A stretch of DNA of 64,000 nt from contig NZ_DAIRVK010000002.1 in the NCBI RefSeq assembly GCF_036802865.1, positions 434,001 to 498,000 of the forward strand, in the 5' to 3' direction. Under the pieces are notes generated by a model. That model made no database searches. It worked only from the letters and a program-made list of their open reading frames with translations, and had not been told where the DNA came from. The position numbers and the translations under genes are program-made. Shown in pieces: positions 52,727 through 61,789 of the stretch (positions are counted from its first letter, which is position 1; every line of letters begins with the position of its first letter). The DNA comes from Sulfurospirillum sp036802865 (GTDB lineage: Bacteria > Campylobacterota > Campylobacteria > Campylobacterales > Sulfurospirillaceae).

Positions 52727-53676
52727 TGAAACTAAGCCTTCTTGCTCAAGCGATTTCGCTTGAATTTTCGGGTTCTGATATCGAAGTTACCTCCTTTTCA
52801 ACACTGAAGGAGGCGACTTCCTCTCACATTACGTTTTTTGAAAATCCTAAATTTTTAACGGACTTAGAAAATACAAAAGCGGGGGTGGTTATCCTTTCTC
52901 CTGCTTACAAAGAGCATCTTCCAAAAACTTCTCAAGCACTTTTCAGCGACAATCCACATTTAAGCATGGCATATGCTAGTGCTTATTTTGCCAAAAAAGC
53001 TTTTGATACATCCATCCCCGCAAAAATTTCAGCAAAAAGTCACATTGCGCTACATGTAGTTATTGGTAGTAATACCATCATCGAAGAAGGTGCTGATATT
53101 ATGCCGAATGTCACTATTGGTGCGAATGTTTGTATTGGTAAGAATGTCAAAATTTTCCCGAATGTTGTGATTTACGATGATTCAATCATCAAAGACAACT
53201 GCATTATTCAAGCAGGGGCTATTATAGGAAGTGATGGTTTTGGCTATGCTCATACGAAGATGGGTGAGCATATTAAAATTCATCATAGTGGTAATGTTGT
53301 TCTTGAAGAAGATGTTGAAGTGGGTTCTAATAGCACGATCGATAGGGCTGTTTTTGGATCAACCATCATCAAAAAAGGAACAAAAATTGACAATCTCGTT
53401 CAGATTGGACATAACTGTGAGATTGGTGAATACAGTATTTTGGTAGCACAAACAGGTATTTCTGGCTCAACCAAATTGGGTCGAAATGTTGTTATGGGTG
53501 GACAAAGTGCGACAGCTGGTCATTTGGAAATTGGTGATTTTGCAACCATTGCTGCACGCGGTGGCGTTTCAAAATCAATTGAGGGCGGTAAAATTTACGG
53601 TGGTTTCCCACTTTCTTTACAAAGTGAGTGGCTTAAAACACAAGCAAAAATAGCTAAATTTTTTAAAAAGAATTAA
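52726..53676 (+). CDS. lpxD: UDP-3-O-acylglucosamine N-acyltransferase
   Basis: Third step of lipid A synthesis: adds the N-linked hydroxyacyl chain from acyl carrier protein. 316 residues; N-terminal uridine-binding domain (ITFFENPKFLTDL), then a left-handed beta-helix of hexapeptide repeats (IGSNTIIEEGADI and following), catalytic His in KIHHSGNVVLEEDVEVG, and a C-terminal helix. TAATG coupling with ilvN is positional. Confidence 0.96.
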   Translation: MKLSLLAQAISLEFSGSDIEVTSFSTLKEATSSHITFFENPKFLTDLENTKAGVVILSPAYKEHLPKTSQALFSDNPHLSMAYASAYFAKKAFDTSIPAKISAKSHIALHVVIGSNTIIEEGADIMPNVTIGANVCIGKNVKIFPNVVIYDDSIIKDNCIIQAGAIIGSDGFGYAHTKMGEHIKIHHSGNVVLEEDVEVGSNSTIDRAVFGSTIIKKGTKIDNLVQIGHNCEIGEYSILVAQTGISGSTKLGRNVVMGGQSATAGHLEIGDFATIAARGGVSKSIEGGKIYGGFPLSLQSEWLKTQAKIAKFFKKN

Positions 53677-53688
53677 AAGGATCACATC

Positions 53689-53934
53689 ATGGGTGGAAAA
53701 AACACTATACTCACTAAATTTGCATTAGCGGGAACAAAAAATGGAATTATTTCAGTTTCTCATTTGGAAGAACCCTATGGAAATGGATCATTTCCAGTTG
53801 TAAGTATTGGTATTGCATTGAAAAAAAATGGAGAAGAGCCAGATTGGAAAGCGCATATCCCTTATGAAAACCTTGATGAGCTTATTGCAGCGCTTCAAGA
53901 TGCAAAAGCACGTTTTGGAACAGAATCAAAATAA
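53689..53934 (+). CDS. Hypothetical conserved small protein
   Basis: 81 residues, soluble, not recognised. Contains SVSHLEEPYGNGSFPVVSIGIALKK split by Gly-rich turns, then a C-terminal amphipathic helix (ENLDELIAALQDAKARF). AAAAGGAT lies before the ATG and the gene follows lpxD by 12 bp, ending before a strong terminator, so it is likely the last gene of the ilvBN-lpxD operon. Confidence 0.75.
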   Translation: MGGKNTILTKFALAGTKNGIISVSHLEEPYGNGSFPVVSIGIALKKNGEEPDWKAHIPYENLDELIAALQDAKARFGTESK

Positions 53935-53942
53935 TCTTAAAG

Positions 53943-53980
53943 CGTTTGGTATGTAAACTTTACATACCAAACGTTCTTTT
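53943..53980. terminator. Bidirectional terminator
   Basis: CGTTTGGTATGTA and its complement form a stem of at least 12 bp (53943-53973), followed by TTCTTTTACTT. Lies between convergent operons. Confidence 0.82.
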
Positions 53981-53982
53981 AC

Positions 53983-55179
53983 TTATAATGTATCAATATA
54001 CTCTTCAATAGCAATCGCCACACGTTTTGAAAATGCCACTGCTTCAACAACTGTTCTAGCCCCTGTTACAACATCACCTGAAGCAAAAACACCTTCCATC
54101 GTTGTTCGTCCACTCTCATCGGTCACAACTAAACCTTTACCATCAACTTCGATTTGCTTCGCTGTTTGAACAATGTTATCTTTTGGACTTTGACTAATAG
54201 CAATGAGAATAGAATCCGCTTCCATCAATCCTTCTTCACCATTACCATCTGTGCTAGAGTAAATAACACCTTGCTCGTTAATTTCTACAGGTTGTTTATA
54301 GAGTTCAAATTTAACACCATCTATTTTGGCACATTCGACTTCATGATGCGATGCAGGGATATCTTCCATACCTTTACGGTACATAATGATGACTTCTCTA
54401 GCACCATGTCTCACCGCTGTTCTTGCAACATCCATAGCAACATTACCAGCGCCTAAAACAACAACTCTATGTCCTAATTGATAAACAGAAGGATTTTTGA
54501 GATAGTCAATAGCAAAATGAACATGACCTAAACTTTCACCTTTAATACCAAGTTTTTTAGGAGCCCAAACGCCTGTTCCAATGAATACTGCTTTAAAATC
54601 ATCACGGAAGAGATCACCCACTGTGATATTTTTACCAATCGTGATATTCGGGCGAATTGTGACATTTAATTGACGCAATTTTGTCTCAATTGTATCTAGG
54701 ATCTCTTTATTAAGTCTAAAATCAGGAATACCATAACGAAGGACACCACCGATTTTATCGTGAGCATCGTACATCGTAATGTCATACCCTTTCGCACCTA
54801 AAATAACTGCTAAAGCAATGCCCGCAGGACCACTACCTATAATTGCAACTTTTTTACCATTGGATACGGGCTTTTCAAATTGAAGATCATTCATATAAAG
54901 ATCAGAAATATAATTTTCAATACTTCCAACACTGACAGCTGTTCCTTTTTTATTGAGGATACAGTGACCTTCACAATGTTTCTCATGGGGACAAACCATC
55001 GAACAAATAACAGAAAGTGGGTTGTTATCAAAAAGCATTTTGCCTGCTTGTTTAATTTCTCCTGCTAGAAAAAGACGAATCATTTCAGGAATCGGTGTAC
55101 CAACAGGACATCCAGTACGGCATGATGGCTTTTTACAGCCCAAACATGTTTTTGCAAGTGTGATGACATATTTATTCAT
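53983..55179 (-). CDS. GltD-like NAD(P)-dependent oxidoreductase subunit
   Basis: 398-residue flavoprotein of the glutamate-synthase small-subunit/NfnB/dihydropyrimidine-dehydrogenase family. N-terminal cysteines for [4Fe-4S] clusters (CLGCKKPSCRTGCPVG, then CSMVCPHEKHCEGHC), FAD site KVAIIGSGPAGIALA, NAD(P) site RVVVLGAGNVAMDVARTA and the closing ASGDVVTGARTVVEA. No gltB is adjacent, so it may act with ferredoxin or another partner rather than in glutamate synthesis. Leads a minus-strand unit by itself. Confidence 0.88.
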   Translation of the reverse strand: MNKYVITLAKTCLGCKKPSCRTGCPVGTPIPEMIRLFLAGEIKQAGKMLFDNNPLSVICSMVCPHEKHCEGHCILNKKGTAVSVGSIENYISDLYMNDLQFEKPVSNGKKVAIIGSGPAGIALAVILGAKGYDITMYDAHDKIGGVLRYGIPDFRLNKEILDTIETKLRQLNVTIRPNITIGKNITVGDLFRDDFKAVFIGTGVWAPKKLGIKGESLGHVHFAIDYLKNPSVYQLGHRVVVLGAGNVAMDVARTAVRHGAREVIIMYRKGMEDIPASHHEVECAKIDGVKFELYKQPVEINEQGVIYSSTDGNGEEGLMEADSILIAISQSPKDNIVQTAKQIEVDGKGLVVTDESGRTTMEGVFASGDVVTGARTVVEAVAFSKRVAIAIEEYIDTL

Positions 55180-55270
55180 CTCTATAAACCTTTATAATGT
55201 TGTGTATGTAAAAATAATGTCAGAATTGTACCAAAACCGTATGACTTTTGTGGAATTTTTTAAAAGAGGA

Positions 55271-55293
55271 GGGTGCTTTATTTCAAAGCACCC
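55271..55293 (-). terminator. Terminator of the aspC operon
   Basis: GGGTGCTTT (55271-55279) pairs with AAAGCACCC (55285-55293), 10 bp after the aspC stop; on the minus strand CTCCTCTTTTA follows. Confidence 0.7.
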
Positions 55294-55302
55294 TAAAATA
55301 GG

Positions 55303-56472
55303 TTATTTGTAGTTCTCAACAAATTTTTTAATGCGTCCAATGCCATCTTTAATAGTTGCATCATCCGTAGCAAATGAAAGTCTAAAGTAACCATCACTTC
55401 CAAACCCAAGACCAGGAACAACTGCAACACCTGTTTCTTCAAGTAGTTTTGAGCAAAATTTCATAGAATCACTTTCAACTGCTTTAATATTGACATAAAG
55501 GTAAAAAGCACCTTCTGGTTTCATCACTGAAAGACCTTTAATGTCATTCAATAAATCATATGCCATATTACGACGACGCTCAAAAGCAACACGCATAGCT
55601 TCAATATCATCATCCACAAGACCATTAAGTGCAGGAAGAGCAGCTTTTTGGGTAATAGAGTTGATATTTGAAGTACTTTGACCTTGAAGATCTACAATAG
55701 CATCTACAATTTCTTTAATGGGGCAGGCCAAATAGCCAAAACGCCAACCTGGCATAGCGACTGATTTGCTTAAGCCATTAACTGTAATGGTTCGATTGAA
55801 CATATCTTCACTAATAGAAGCTACTGAAGTAAATTTAAGATTATCAAATAATATCTTTTCGTACATTTCATCCGAAACCACTAAAACATTTGTTCCTTTA
55901 AGCACTTCGGCCAAACCTTCAAGCTCAGCTTTTGAGTAAACTGATCCTGTTGGATTTGATGGAGTATTAAACAAAAGTACTCTTGTTTTAGGTGTAATGG
56001 CAGACTTAAGTTGAGCTGGTGTTATTTTAAAACCAGTTGTTTCATCGGTCTCAATATAAACAGGTGTACCACCAGAATATTTAACAATTTCAGGATACGT
56101 AACCCAATAAGGAGAGGGGATAATTACTTCATCACCTTCATTGATAATCGCTTGAAAAATGTTAAACAATGAGTGCTTTGCACCAACATTGACTACAATT
56201 TGAGAAGGTTTGTAATCGAGGTTATTTTCACGCTTCAGTTTACTTGCAACCGCTTTAAGAACTTCAGGCGTACCTGCGACAGCAGTATATTTTGAACAAC
56301 CAGCCTGAATAGCTTCAATTGCAGCATCTTTCACACGTTGCGGTGTGTCAAAATCTGGCTCGCCAGCAGAAAAGCTAAGAATGTCTTTTCCTTGAGCCTT
56401 AAGGTCTCTTGCTAAAGCAGTAATTGCTAAAGTCAAAGAGGGTGATAACACTTGAATTCTTTTTGATAGCAT
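55303..56472 (-). CDS. aspC: Aspartate aminotransferase family enzyme
   Basis: Class I PLP aminotransferase of 389 residues, subgroup Ib (AspB/AspC of thermophiles and Campylobacter). Landmarks: FSAGEPDFDTPQ, PSPYWVTYPE, NTPSNPTGSVYS, PLP Lys in VNGLSKSVAMPGWRFG and the substrate Arg in FRLSFATDD. Transfers amino groups between aspartate and glutamate. 69 bp after cysE, same strand. Confidence 0.94.
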   Translation of the reverse strand: MLSKRIQVLSPSLTLAITALARDLKAQGKDILSFSAGEPDFDTPQRVKDAAIEAIQAGCSKYTAVAGTPEVLKAVASKLKRENNLDYKPSQIVVNVGAKHSLFNIFQAIINEGDEVIIPSPYWVTYPEIVKYSGGTPVYIETDETTGFKITPAQLKSAITPKTRVLLFNTPSNPTGSVYSKAELEGLAEVLKGTNVLVVSDEMYEKILFDNLKFTSVASISEDMFNRTITVNGLSKSVAMPGWRFGYLACPIKEIVDAIVDLQGQSTSNINSITQKAALPALNGLVDDDIEAMRVAFERRRNMAYDLLNDIKGLSVMKPEGAFYLYVNIKAVESDSMKFCSKLLEETGVAVVPGLGFGSDGYFRLSFATDDATIKDGIGRIKKFVENYK

Positions 56473-56541
56473 GAAACTTTCCCCTATAAAAATATCGTGC
56501 AGATTATAGCGAAATATTAATCATTTCTTCCCAAAAAAAAT

Positions 56542-57255
56542 TTATTCTTTGACTGATTCTAAGTAGCATTTATAAATTGCTTCTAATTCATCATCTTTAA
56601 TTTTCAGATCTTTGTTAGTTGTCAACACAGCTTCTTCTAAGATCTTAATACGTTTAAACATATAGATAAAAAGCTCTTTATTAATATCAGGGATTTTATT
56701 GTGTGCCATAGGGCTTTTGTCTCGTCCTTTTTCAATAACACGAGCAGGAACACCCACCGCCGTTGAATCATCTGGGATACTTTTGACCACAACAGAATTC
56801 GAACCAATACGGCAATTTTCACCAATTGTAATATCACCTAAAATTTTAGCACCCGAGCCAATAACACTGTGGCTTTTGATGGTAGGATGACGTTTAACGC
56901 CTCTTTCTAAACTGACACCACCGAGCGTGACACCTTGATAGATAAGGACATCATCACCCACGACTGCAGTCTCTCCAATAACCAAACCAAAAGCATGATC
57001 AAAAAAGACTCTTCTTCCCAGCGTAGAAGCAGGATGAATATCGGTATTTGTAATAATCTGTGAAATACCCATGATAGCGCGCGCTAAGGTTTTAAAACCT
57101 TTGACATGTAAAGCATGTGCTATACGATAATTAACCAACGCCCATACCCCAGGGTAATTAAAAAATAGCTCTACTTTCGAGTTGATTGCGGGATCATGGA
57201 GAATCGGTTGGGAAAAATCTTCTTTAATTTTTTCCCACAAAGAGACTTCGTTCAT
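56542..57255 (-). CDS. cysE: Serine O-acetyltransferase
   Basis: First step of cysteine synthesis: acetylates serine. 237 residues: helical N-terminus, hexapeptide beta-helix with DIHPASTLGRRVFFDHAFG (catalytic Asp-His), QGVTLGGVSLERGVKRHP, and a long C-terminal extension beyond the usual serine-feedback tail. The ATG overlaps the speA stop by 4 bp. Confidence 0.94.
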   Translation of the reverse strand: MNEVSLWEKIKEDFSQPILHDPAINSKVELFFNYPGVWALVNYRIAHALHVKGFKTLARAIMGISQIITNTDIHPASTLGRRVFFDHAFGLVIGETAVVGDDVLIYQGVTLGGVSLERGVKRHPTIKSHSVIGSGAKILGDITIGENCRIGSNSVVVKSIPDDSTAVGVPARVIEKGRDKSPMAHNKIPDINKELFIYMFKRIKILEEAVLTTNKDLKIKDDELEAIYKCYLESVKE

Positions 57256-59096
57256 TGCATATTATCCTCATTGTTAATCGTTTTAAGATAACCGTTGTCA
57301 TTTAAGAAGAGGTAAATTTCACCTAAAATGTGTTTTTTCTCTTTTTCACTGATAATATCAGAAGCCTCAATACGATCATTAAGATTTTCCTGAACCTCTT
57401 TAATGTCATAATCAAGATCTTCTAAAATATCGCTAATGCTTTGCGATTCTAGTATATTTTCAATCTCATAGCCATCATCATCGATGATAATAGTAGCTTC
57501 TGTTGGATGAGTAAAAAGGTTGTGTTTCATACCCAATACTTCTTGATAAGCCCCTACTAAGAAAAAGCCTAAGAAGTAGTCACGGTTTTTAATATCAACA
57601 TCGTGCAAGAAAAGTGGTGTTTCGGTATTAAAACCTATTTCGCCATCGCTATCGCACGTGATATCCCACAGTGAAGCTGAGCGTGTTGGTACTTCATCCA
57701 AACGATCGAGTGGCATAACAGGAAATGTCTGACCGATGCCCCAAAAATCAGGCAAGCTCTGGAAGAGTGAAAAGTTAACCAAATAACGCTCTTGAACACG
57801 ATCTTGAATATCTAAAATCTCGCTAAGTTTTTTATCGGCGACTAAACCAACAGCTTTTTTAATGATGAGATTGACTAAAATCTCTGTATTTGAACGATCT
57901 TGAAGGTCAATATAACCTAAATCAAACAGCGTTAACAAAGACTCCATATGGTCAATACTATCGTGTAAAAATTCAAGTGCATTTTTACGGTTCATCGTTC
58001 CTAAAAGATCATACAGCTCTTGTACAAGAGGTGGATTAACGTCTTTAGGTCTTAGTTTTTGATCCGTATACTCTTGCGAAAAAAGCTCTAGTACGGGAGC
58101 AACTAAAACAGCATGATGTGCAGCAACAAAACGACCCGACTCGATGAAAATATCAGGTTCATGAACCCCTTTTTGGGTTGCAATGTCTTTGAGTAAATAA
58201 ACAACGTCGTTCGCATACTCGCTTAGTGTATAGTTTTTATGAAGTGTTGTTTTGTGTTGGGAGTATTCAACTGCTAAACCGCCACCTAAATTGATAGCCC
58301 GAAGATGCGTAGCGCCCATACGGCAAAGCTCTGCATAAATATTTCCCGCTTCACGAAGTGCTTTTTTAAGAGGTGCAATGTCGGTAATTTGAGAGCCAAT
58401 ATGGAAATGAATCATCGTAAAGTGATCAAGTAAATTCGCATCACGAAGCATATTGACTGCTTCTAACAGTTCAGTAGACGTCAAACCAAATTTAGAGTTA
58501 ATACCACCGCTTTTTGCCCAAATACCAATACCAGAGCTATGCAAACGAATACGAAGACCAATGTTTGGAACACAACCAAAACGATCTTTTGCGATGGAAA
58601 TAATGCTCTCAAGCTCATTAAGCCCTTCAATCGTTAGGGTAATGTCATGCCCCATTTCAGCGGCAATAAAGCCTAAAGAGATCATCTCATTGTCTTTAAA
58701 ACCATTAACCGTAATAGGAGAATCAGGGTTATTGTACGCCATAGCCAAAATCAGCTCAGCTTTACTGCCCGCTTCAAGACCGTAATGATACTTTTGCCCT
58801 AATGAAACAAGATTTTTAACAAAATTAGGAAATTGATTGACTTTCAGAGGATAAACCGCACTAAAATTACCTTCATACCCAAACTCTTTTTTCGCATCAG
58901 CAAAACTTTTATAAATCATACGGATCTGTTTTTGAATCAAATGAGGAAATCTCAAAAGAATGGGACCACGGATACCATCTTTACGGATCTGTTGAATAAT
59001 CTCTATTATAGAAGGCTCACAGCCTGTGTTAACTTTTACCTTACCGTCTTCGATAAAAAAGTTATCGTTTCCCCATGTTTTAATTCCGTAATCCAA
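57252..59096 (-). CDS. speA: Biosynthetic arginine decarboxylase
   Basis: PLP enzyme that decarboxylates arginine to agmatine for polyamine synthesis, 614 residues, alanine-racemase fold. PLP Lys in AVYPLKVNQ, GLEAGSKAEL, HFHIGSQITD, LGGGLAVEYS and the second active-site part with DITCDSDGEI. Start TTG at 59096 with AAGGAG that overlaps the hisS stop. Confidence 0.95.
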   Translation of the reverse strand: MDYGIKTWGNDNFFIEDGKVKVNTGCEPSIIEIIQQIRKDGIRGPILLRFPHLIQKQIRMIYKSFADAKKEFGYEGNFSAVYPLKVNQFPNFVKNLVSLGQKYHYGLEAGSKAELILAMAYNNPDSPITVNGFKDNEMISLGFIAAEMGHDITLTIEGLNELESIISIAKDRFGCVPNIGLRIRLHSSGIGIWAKSGGINSKFGLTSTELLEAVNMLRDANLLDHFTMIHFHIGSQITDIAPLKKALREAGNIYAELCRMGATHLRAINLGGGLAVEYSQHKTTLHKNYTLSEYANDVVYLLKDIATQKGVHEPDIFIESGRFVAAHHAVLVAPVLELFSQEYTDQKLRPKDVNPPLVQELYDLLGTMNRKNALEFLHDSIDHMESLLTLFDLGYIDLQDRSNTEILVNLIIKKAVGLVADKKLSEILDIQDRVQERYLVNFSLFQSLPDFWGIGQTFPVMPLDRLDEVPTRSASLWDITCDSDGEIGFNTETPLFLHDVDIKNRDYFLGFFLVGAYQEVLGMKHNLFTHPTEATIIIDDDGYEIENILESQSISDILEDLDYDIKEVQENLNDRIEASDIISEKEKKHILGEIYLFLNDNGYLKTINNEDNMQ

Positions 59097-59107
59097 TGTT
59101 TTGCTCC

Positions 59108-60316
59108 TTAAAAATGCACAATATTAATAATTTTTTCTTCTTTGCTCTCAAGATCTTTAATCCAGATTGTCTGCTTTGAAAGCTCGTCTTCACCGATACA
59201 TACACAAAATTTTACATATAATTTATCGGCTATTTTAAGATGGTTTTTGAGTGATTTTGCATCATAGCTAGTTAAAACCTTATCGGTTTTACGTTTTTGA
59301 TCAACCAGTTTAAAAACAACGTCTAAGGCATCATTACACAAGGCGGCAATGTAGTATCCTTCACGTGCTACTTCAGGCATTTTAACAAGTTCCATCAAAC
59401 GCTCAATTCCCATCGCAAAACCAATGGCAGGTGTTGATTTACCATCTAAAAACTCAACCAAACGATCATAACGTCCGCCACCCGCAATCGCACTTTGTGC
59501 ACCAATTTCGGAGCTTACAAATTCAAATGCTGTTTTTGAGTAATAATCAAGGCCTCTAACCAGCTTTGGATTAACCACATAAGTGACACCAAACTGGTCT
59601 AAAAGAGACTTTAATGTCGTAAAATCATCTTTACATGATGCACACAAATGATCTACGATCAGTGGAGCATCACTGAGTAATATTTTACAGTGTTCATTTT
59701 TGCAATCCAATACACGAATAGGGTTGGTAAGTTTTCTTCTTTCACAATCTTCACACAAACCTTCACGTGTTTCTAAAAATTTGACCAATTTTGTACGATA
59801 CACAGGCATACATTCAGGACAGCCCAAAGAGTTGATCTCAAGAGTGAATCCAATGCCAAGTGCGTGAAACATCGCTTTAAGCATCAAAATAATCGTTGCA
59901 TCTTCTCTGACATCACTTTCTCCAAAACTCTCTGCTCCAAACTGGTGAAATTGTCTTAAACGTCCTTTTTGAGGTCTTTCATAACGAAACATGGGTCCAT
60001 GGTAAAAAAAGCGTCTTTTTTCCCCTGCTTTGTCATATTTTTGTTGTACGAAAGCACGCACCACGCCCGCTGTGCCCTCAGGACGTAAACAAACATCGTT
60101 TTCGCCTTTGTCAATGAACTGGTACATCTCTTTACCGACAATGTCACTGCTCTCACCCACACTGCGTTTAAAAAGAGCCGTTTCTTCTAAAATAGGTGTT
60201 TCGATAAACGAAAATCCATACTGTTCTGCGATGCGAGAACAAGTTTCAATCATATATAAGTACGTTTCACTTTGTGGAGAGAGCGTGTCTTTCATTCCAC
60301 GTAATGCATTAATCAT
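59108..60316 (-). CDS. hisS: Histidyl-tRNA synthetase
   Basis: Class II aminoacyl-tRNA synthetase, 402 residues. Motif 1 region (ALRGMKDTLSPQSE), TPILEETALFKR, motif 2 GPMFRYERPQKGRLRQFHQFG, the His-binding LVRGLDYYSKTAFE and motif 3 AIGFAMGIERLM, with the anticodon-binding domain at the end. A Cys-rich insert (LCEDCERRK, LCASCKDD) resembles a zinc-binding element of this family. ATG 60316 has TGGAG and overlaps the tmk stop by 8 bp. Confidence 0.97.
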   Translation of the reverse strand: MINALRGMKDTLSPQSETYLYMIETCSRIAEQYGFSFIETPILEETALFKRSVGESSDIVGKEMYQFIDKGENDVCLRPEGTAGVVRAFVQQKYDKAGEKRRFFYHGPMFRYERPQKGRLRQFHQFGAESFGESDVREDATIILMLKAMFHALGIGFTLEINSLGCPECMPVYRTKLVKFLETREGLCEDCERRKLTNPIRVLDCKNEHCKILLSDAPLIVDHLCASCKDDFTTLKSLLDQFGVTYVVNPKLVRGLDYYSKTAFEFVSSEIGAQSAIAGGGRYDRLVEFLDGKSTPAIGFAMGIERLMELVKMPEVAREGYYIAALCNDALDVVFKLVDQKRKTDKVLTSYDAKSLKNHLKIADKLYVKFCVCIGEDELSKQTIWIKDLESKEEKIINIVHF

Positions 60317-60992
60317 TAATAACTCCATTTTCCAAAACTTTTAGAATAGTTAAATGAATTTCTTGAATAGAAAAAATTTTATTGTCATGAGTACAATTAA
60401 TTTTATTCCATCCATTAACTAAACAGAGATCTTTATAAGCATAATAAACTTGTCTGAGATAAGAATCATCTTCTTCATGAAGATCTTTAGCTTTATCTGT
60501 ATAATCACGCTTATTTTTCTTTAAAACTAATTCTGAAGATAGGGAAGGGGAAATATCCAATAAAAAAACAACATCAGGTTTCGGAAGATTAAAAACTCCA
60601 TATTCTAACTTTTCAATCCAATGTTGTAATTCCTTTTGCTCCTCTTGAGTTTTTAACTTCGCAATCTGATGAGCAATATTTGACGGGACATAGCGGTCAC
60701 ATATAACCATTGTTCCTTTGTTTAATTCATCATAAATTAACTTGCTTTTTTCAAATCTATCGCCAGCATATAGAAGTGCTGAAAATTTCGGATGTACATT
60801 ATCCAAAGAACCAAACTTTCCATTTAAATAATTTCCAACTTCTTGCCCAAAAAATGTTTCGCTATAACATGGAAACTGTAAAAGCAAATTTGGAATGTTG
60901 TTTTTTTTATAATATTCATGCAATAGAGTAGCTTGGGTTCCCTTTCCGCTACCATCAATTCCTTCAAATACAATAATTTTTCCTTTTTTCAT
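60309..60992 (-). CDS. tmk: Thymidylate kinase of non-canonical type
   Basis: dTMP kinase fold, 227 residues: P-loop FEGIDGSGKGTQA, the DRYV motif in VICDRYVPSNIAHQIAK and a LID region with KRDYTDKAKDLHEED. It differs from the standard Campylobacter Tmk, which has a TLEPGGTELG segment after the P-loop; here that place reads QFPCYSETFFGQEVGNYLNG, as in archaeal or eukaryotic-like enzymes. It sits where canonical tmk belongs, before hisS, and overlaps the phosphoribosyltransferase stop by 4 bp. DNA is visibly AT-richer than hisS. It probably supplies the essential dTDP, unless another tmk exists elsewhere. Confidence 0.85.
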   Translation of the reverse strand: MKKGKIIVFEGIDGSGKGTQATLLHEYYKKNNIPNLLLQFPCYSETFFGQEVGNYLNGKFGSLDNVHPKFSALLYAGDRFEKSKLIYDELNKGTMVICDRYVPSNIAHQIAKLKTQEEQKELQHWIEKLEYGVFNLPKPDVVFLLDISPSLSSELVLKKNKRDYTDKAKDLHEEDDSYLRQVYYAYKDLCLVNGWNKINCTHDNKIFSIQEIHLTILKVLENGVIND

Positions 60993-61789
60993 TTTGCAAT
61001 AGGTCCTTCAACAATAAAATGCAATTTAACACCTTTCTTTTCAAGTTTTCCTTTGGCATCTTTACCCTGTGGCGCAAATACTACTAAACATGCATCTACT
61101 TCATAGCCATACTTTTTTAAATCATCAACTATTTCCAATACTTTTCTTCCACCTGTCGTACTATCATCAACAATAAGAGCCTTTTTTAAGTTTACACTTT
61201 TAGGTAAACCATCAAATTTACACTTCGGAATATCACTATCTATGCGAAATTTTTCTTCAAGATTATGCAAAACAAAAGGTTTCTTGCATAATCTTGAAAA
61301 TTCATATCCAAGAATAGGGGATCCACCTTTGCTTGTTACTACAAAGTCACAATCTAAATATATTTGCGAATAATAAGTATAAAGCTCTCTAGCAAAATCT
61401 TGAGCACATCGTTCGTTTACTGTTGCGCTCATTAAGTCAATATATTTAGGAAAAACATATCCATTTGTACTTTTACCAATCTCAACATCAAAATTTAATG
61501 CAAACTTATCTATTTTTTCTTCGACTCTACCCTTCATTTTTTCAACAACACACTCTTGAATCATAGATTTTGTTTCTACAACTTTAAAGCCAAGTTCTTC
61601 CAAAACATCAATAGTCGTTGCTAACTTGTTTCTCATAAGCCATTTACTAAGTTTTCGAGGTAAAAAACCAGAAGCTTCGCAAACTAAAATGATTAGTGAT
61701 ATTAATGACAATATTGATAACAGAGTAATTGTAACATTTGGTATATATTCATTTATTACTTTCAAAACATCAGTCGTATTATTATCCAT
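60989..61789 (-). CDS. Membrane-anchored phosphoribosyltransferase-like protein
   Basis: 266 residues. An N-terminal membrane helix (about 18-38: NVTITLLSILSLISLIILV), a helical linker, then a type I phosphoribosyltransferase fold with the PRPP loop ALIVDDSTTGGRKV (about 204-217) and a partner segment FVVTSKGGSPILG. It is closest in pattern to orotate phosphoribosyltransferase, but the linker and membrane anchor are not standard for nucleotide salvage. Overlaps the radical SAM gene by 8 bp and tmk by 4 bp. The base attached to PRPP, if any, is unknown. Confidence 0.8.
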   Translation of the reverse strand: MDNNTTDVLKVINEYIPNVTITLLSILSLISLIILVCEASGFLPRKLSKWLMRNKLATTIDVLEELGFKVVETKSMIQECVVEKMKGRVEEKIDKFALNFDVEIGKSTNGYVFPKYIDLMSATVNERCAQDFARELYTYYSQIYLDCDFVVTSKGGSPILGYEFSRLCKKPFVLHNLEEKFRIDSDIPKCKFDGLPKSVNLKKALIVDDSTTGGRKVLEIVDDLKKYGYEVDACLVVFAPQGKDAKGKLEKKGVKLHFIVEGPIAK

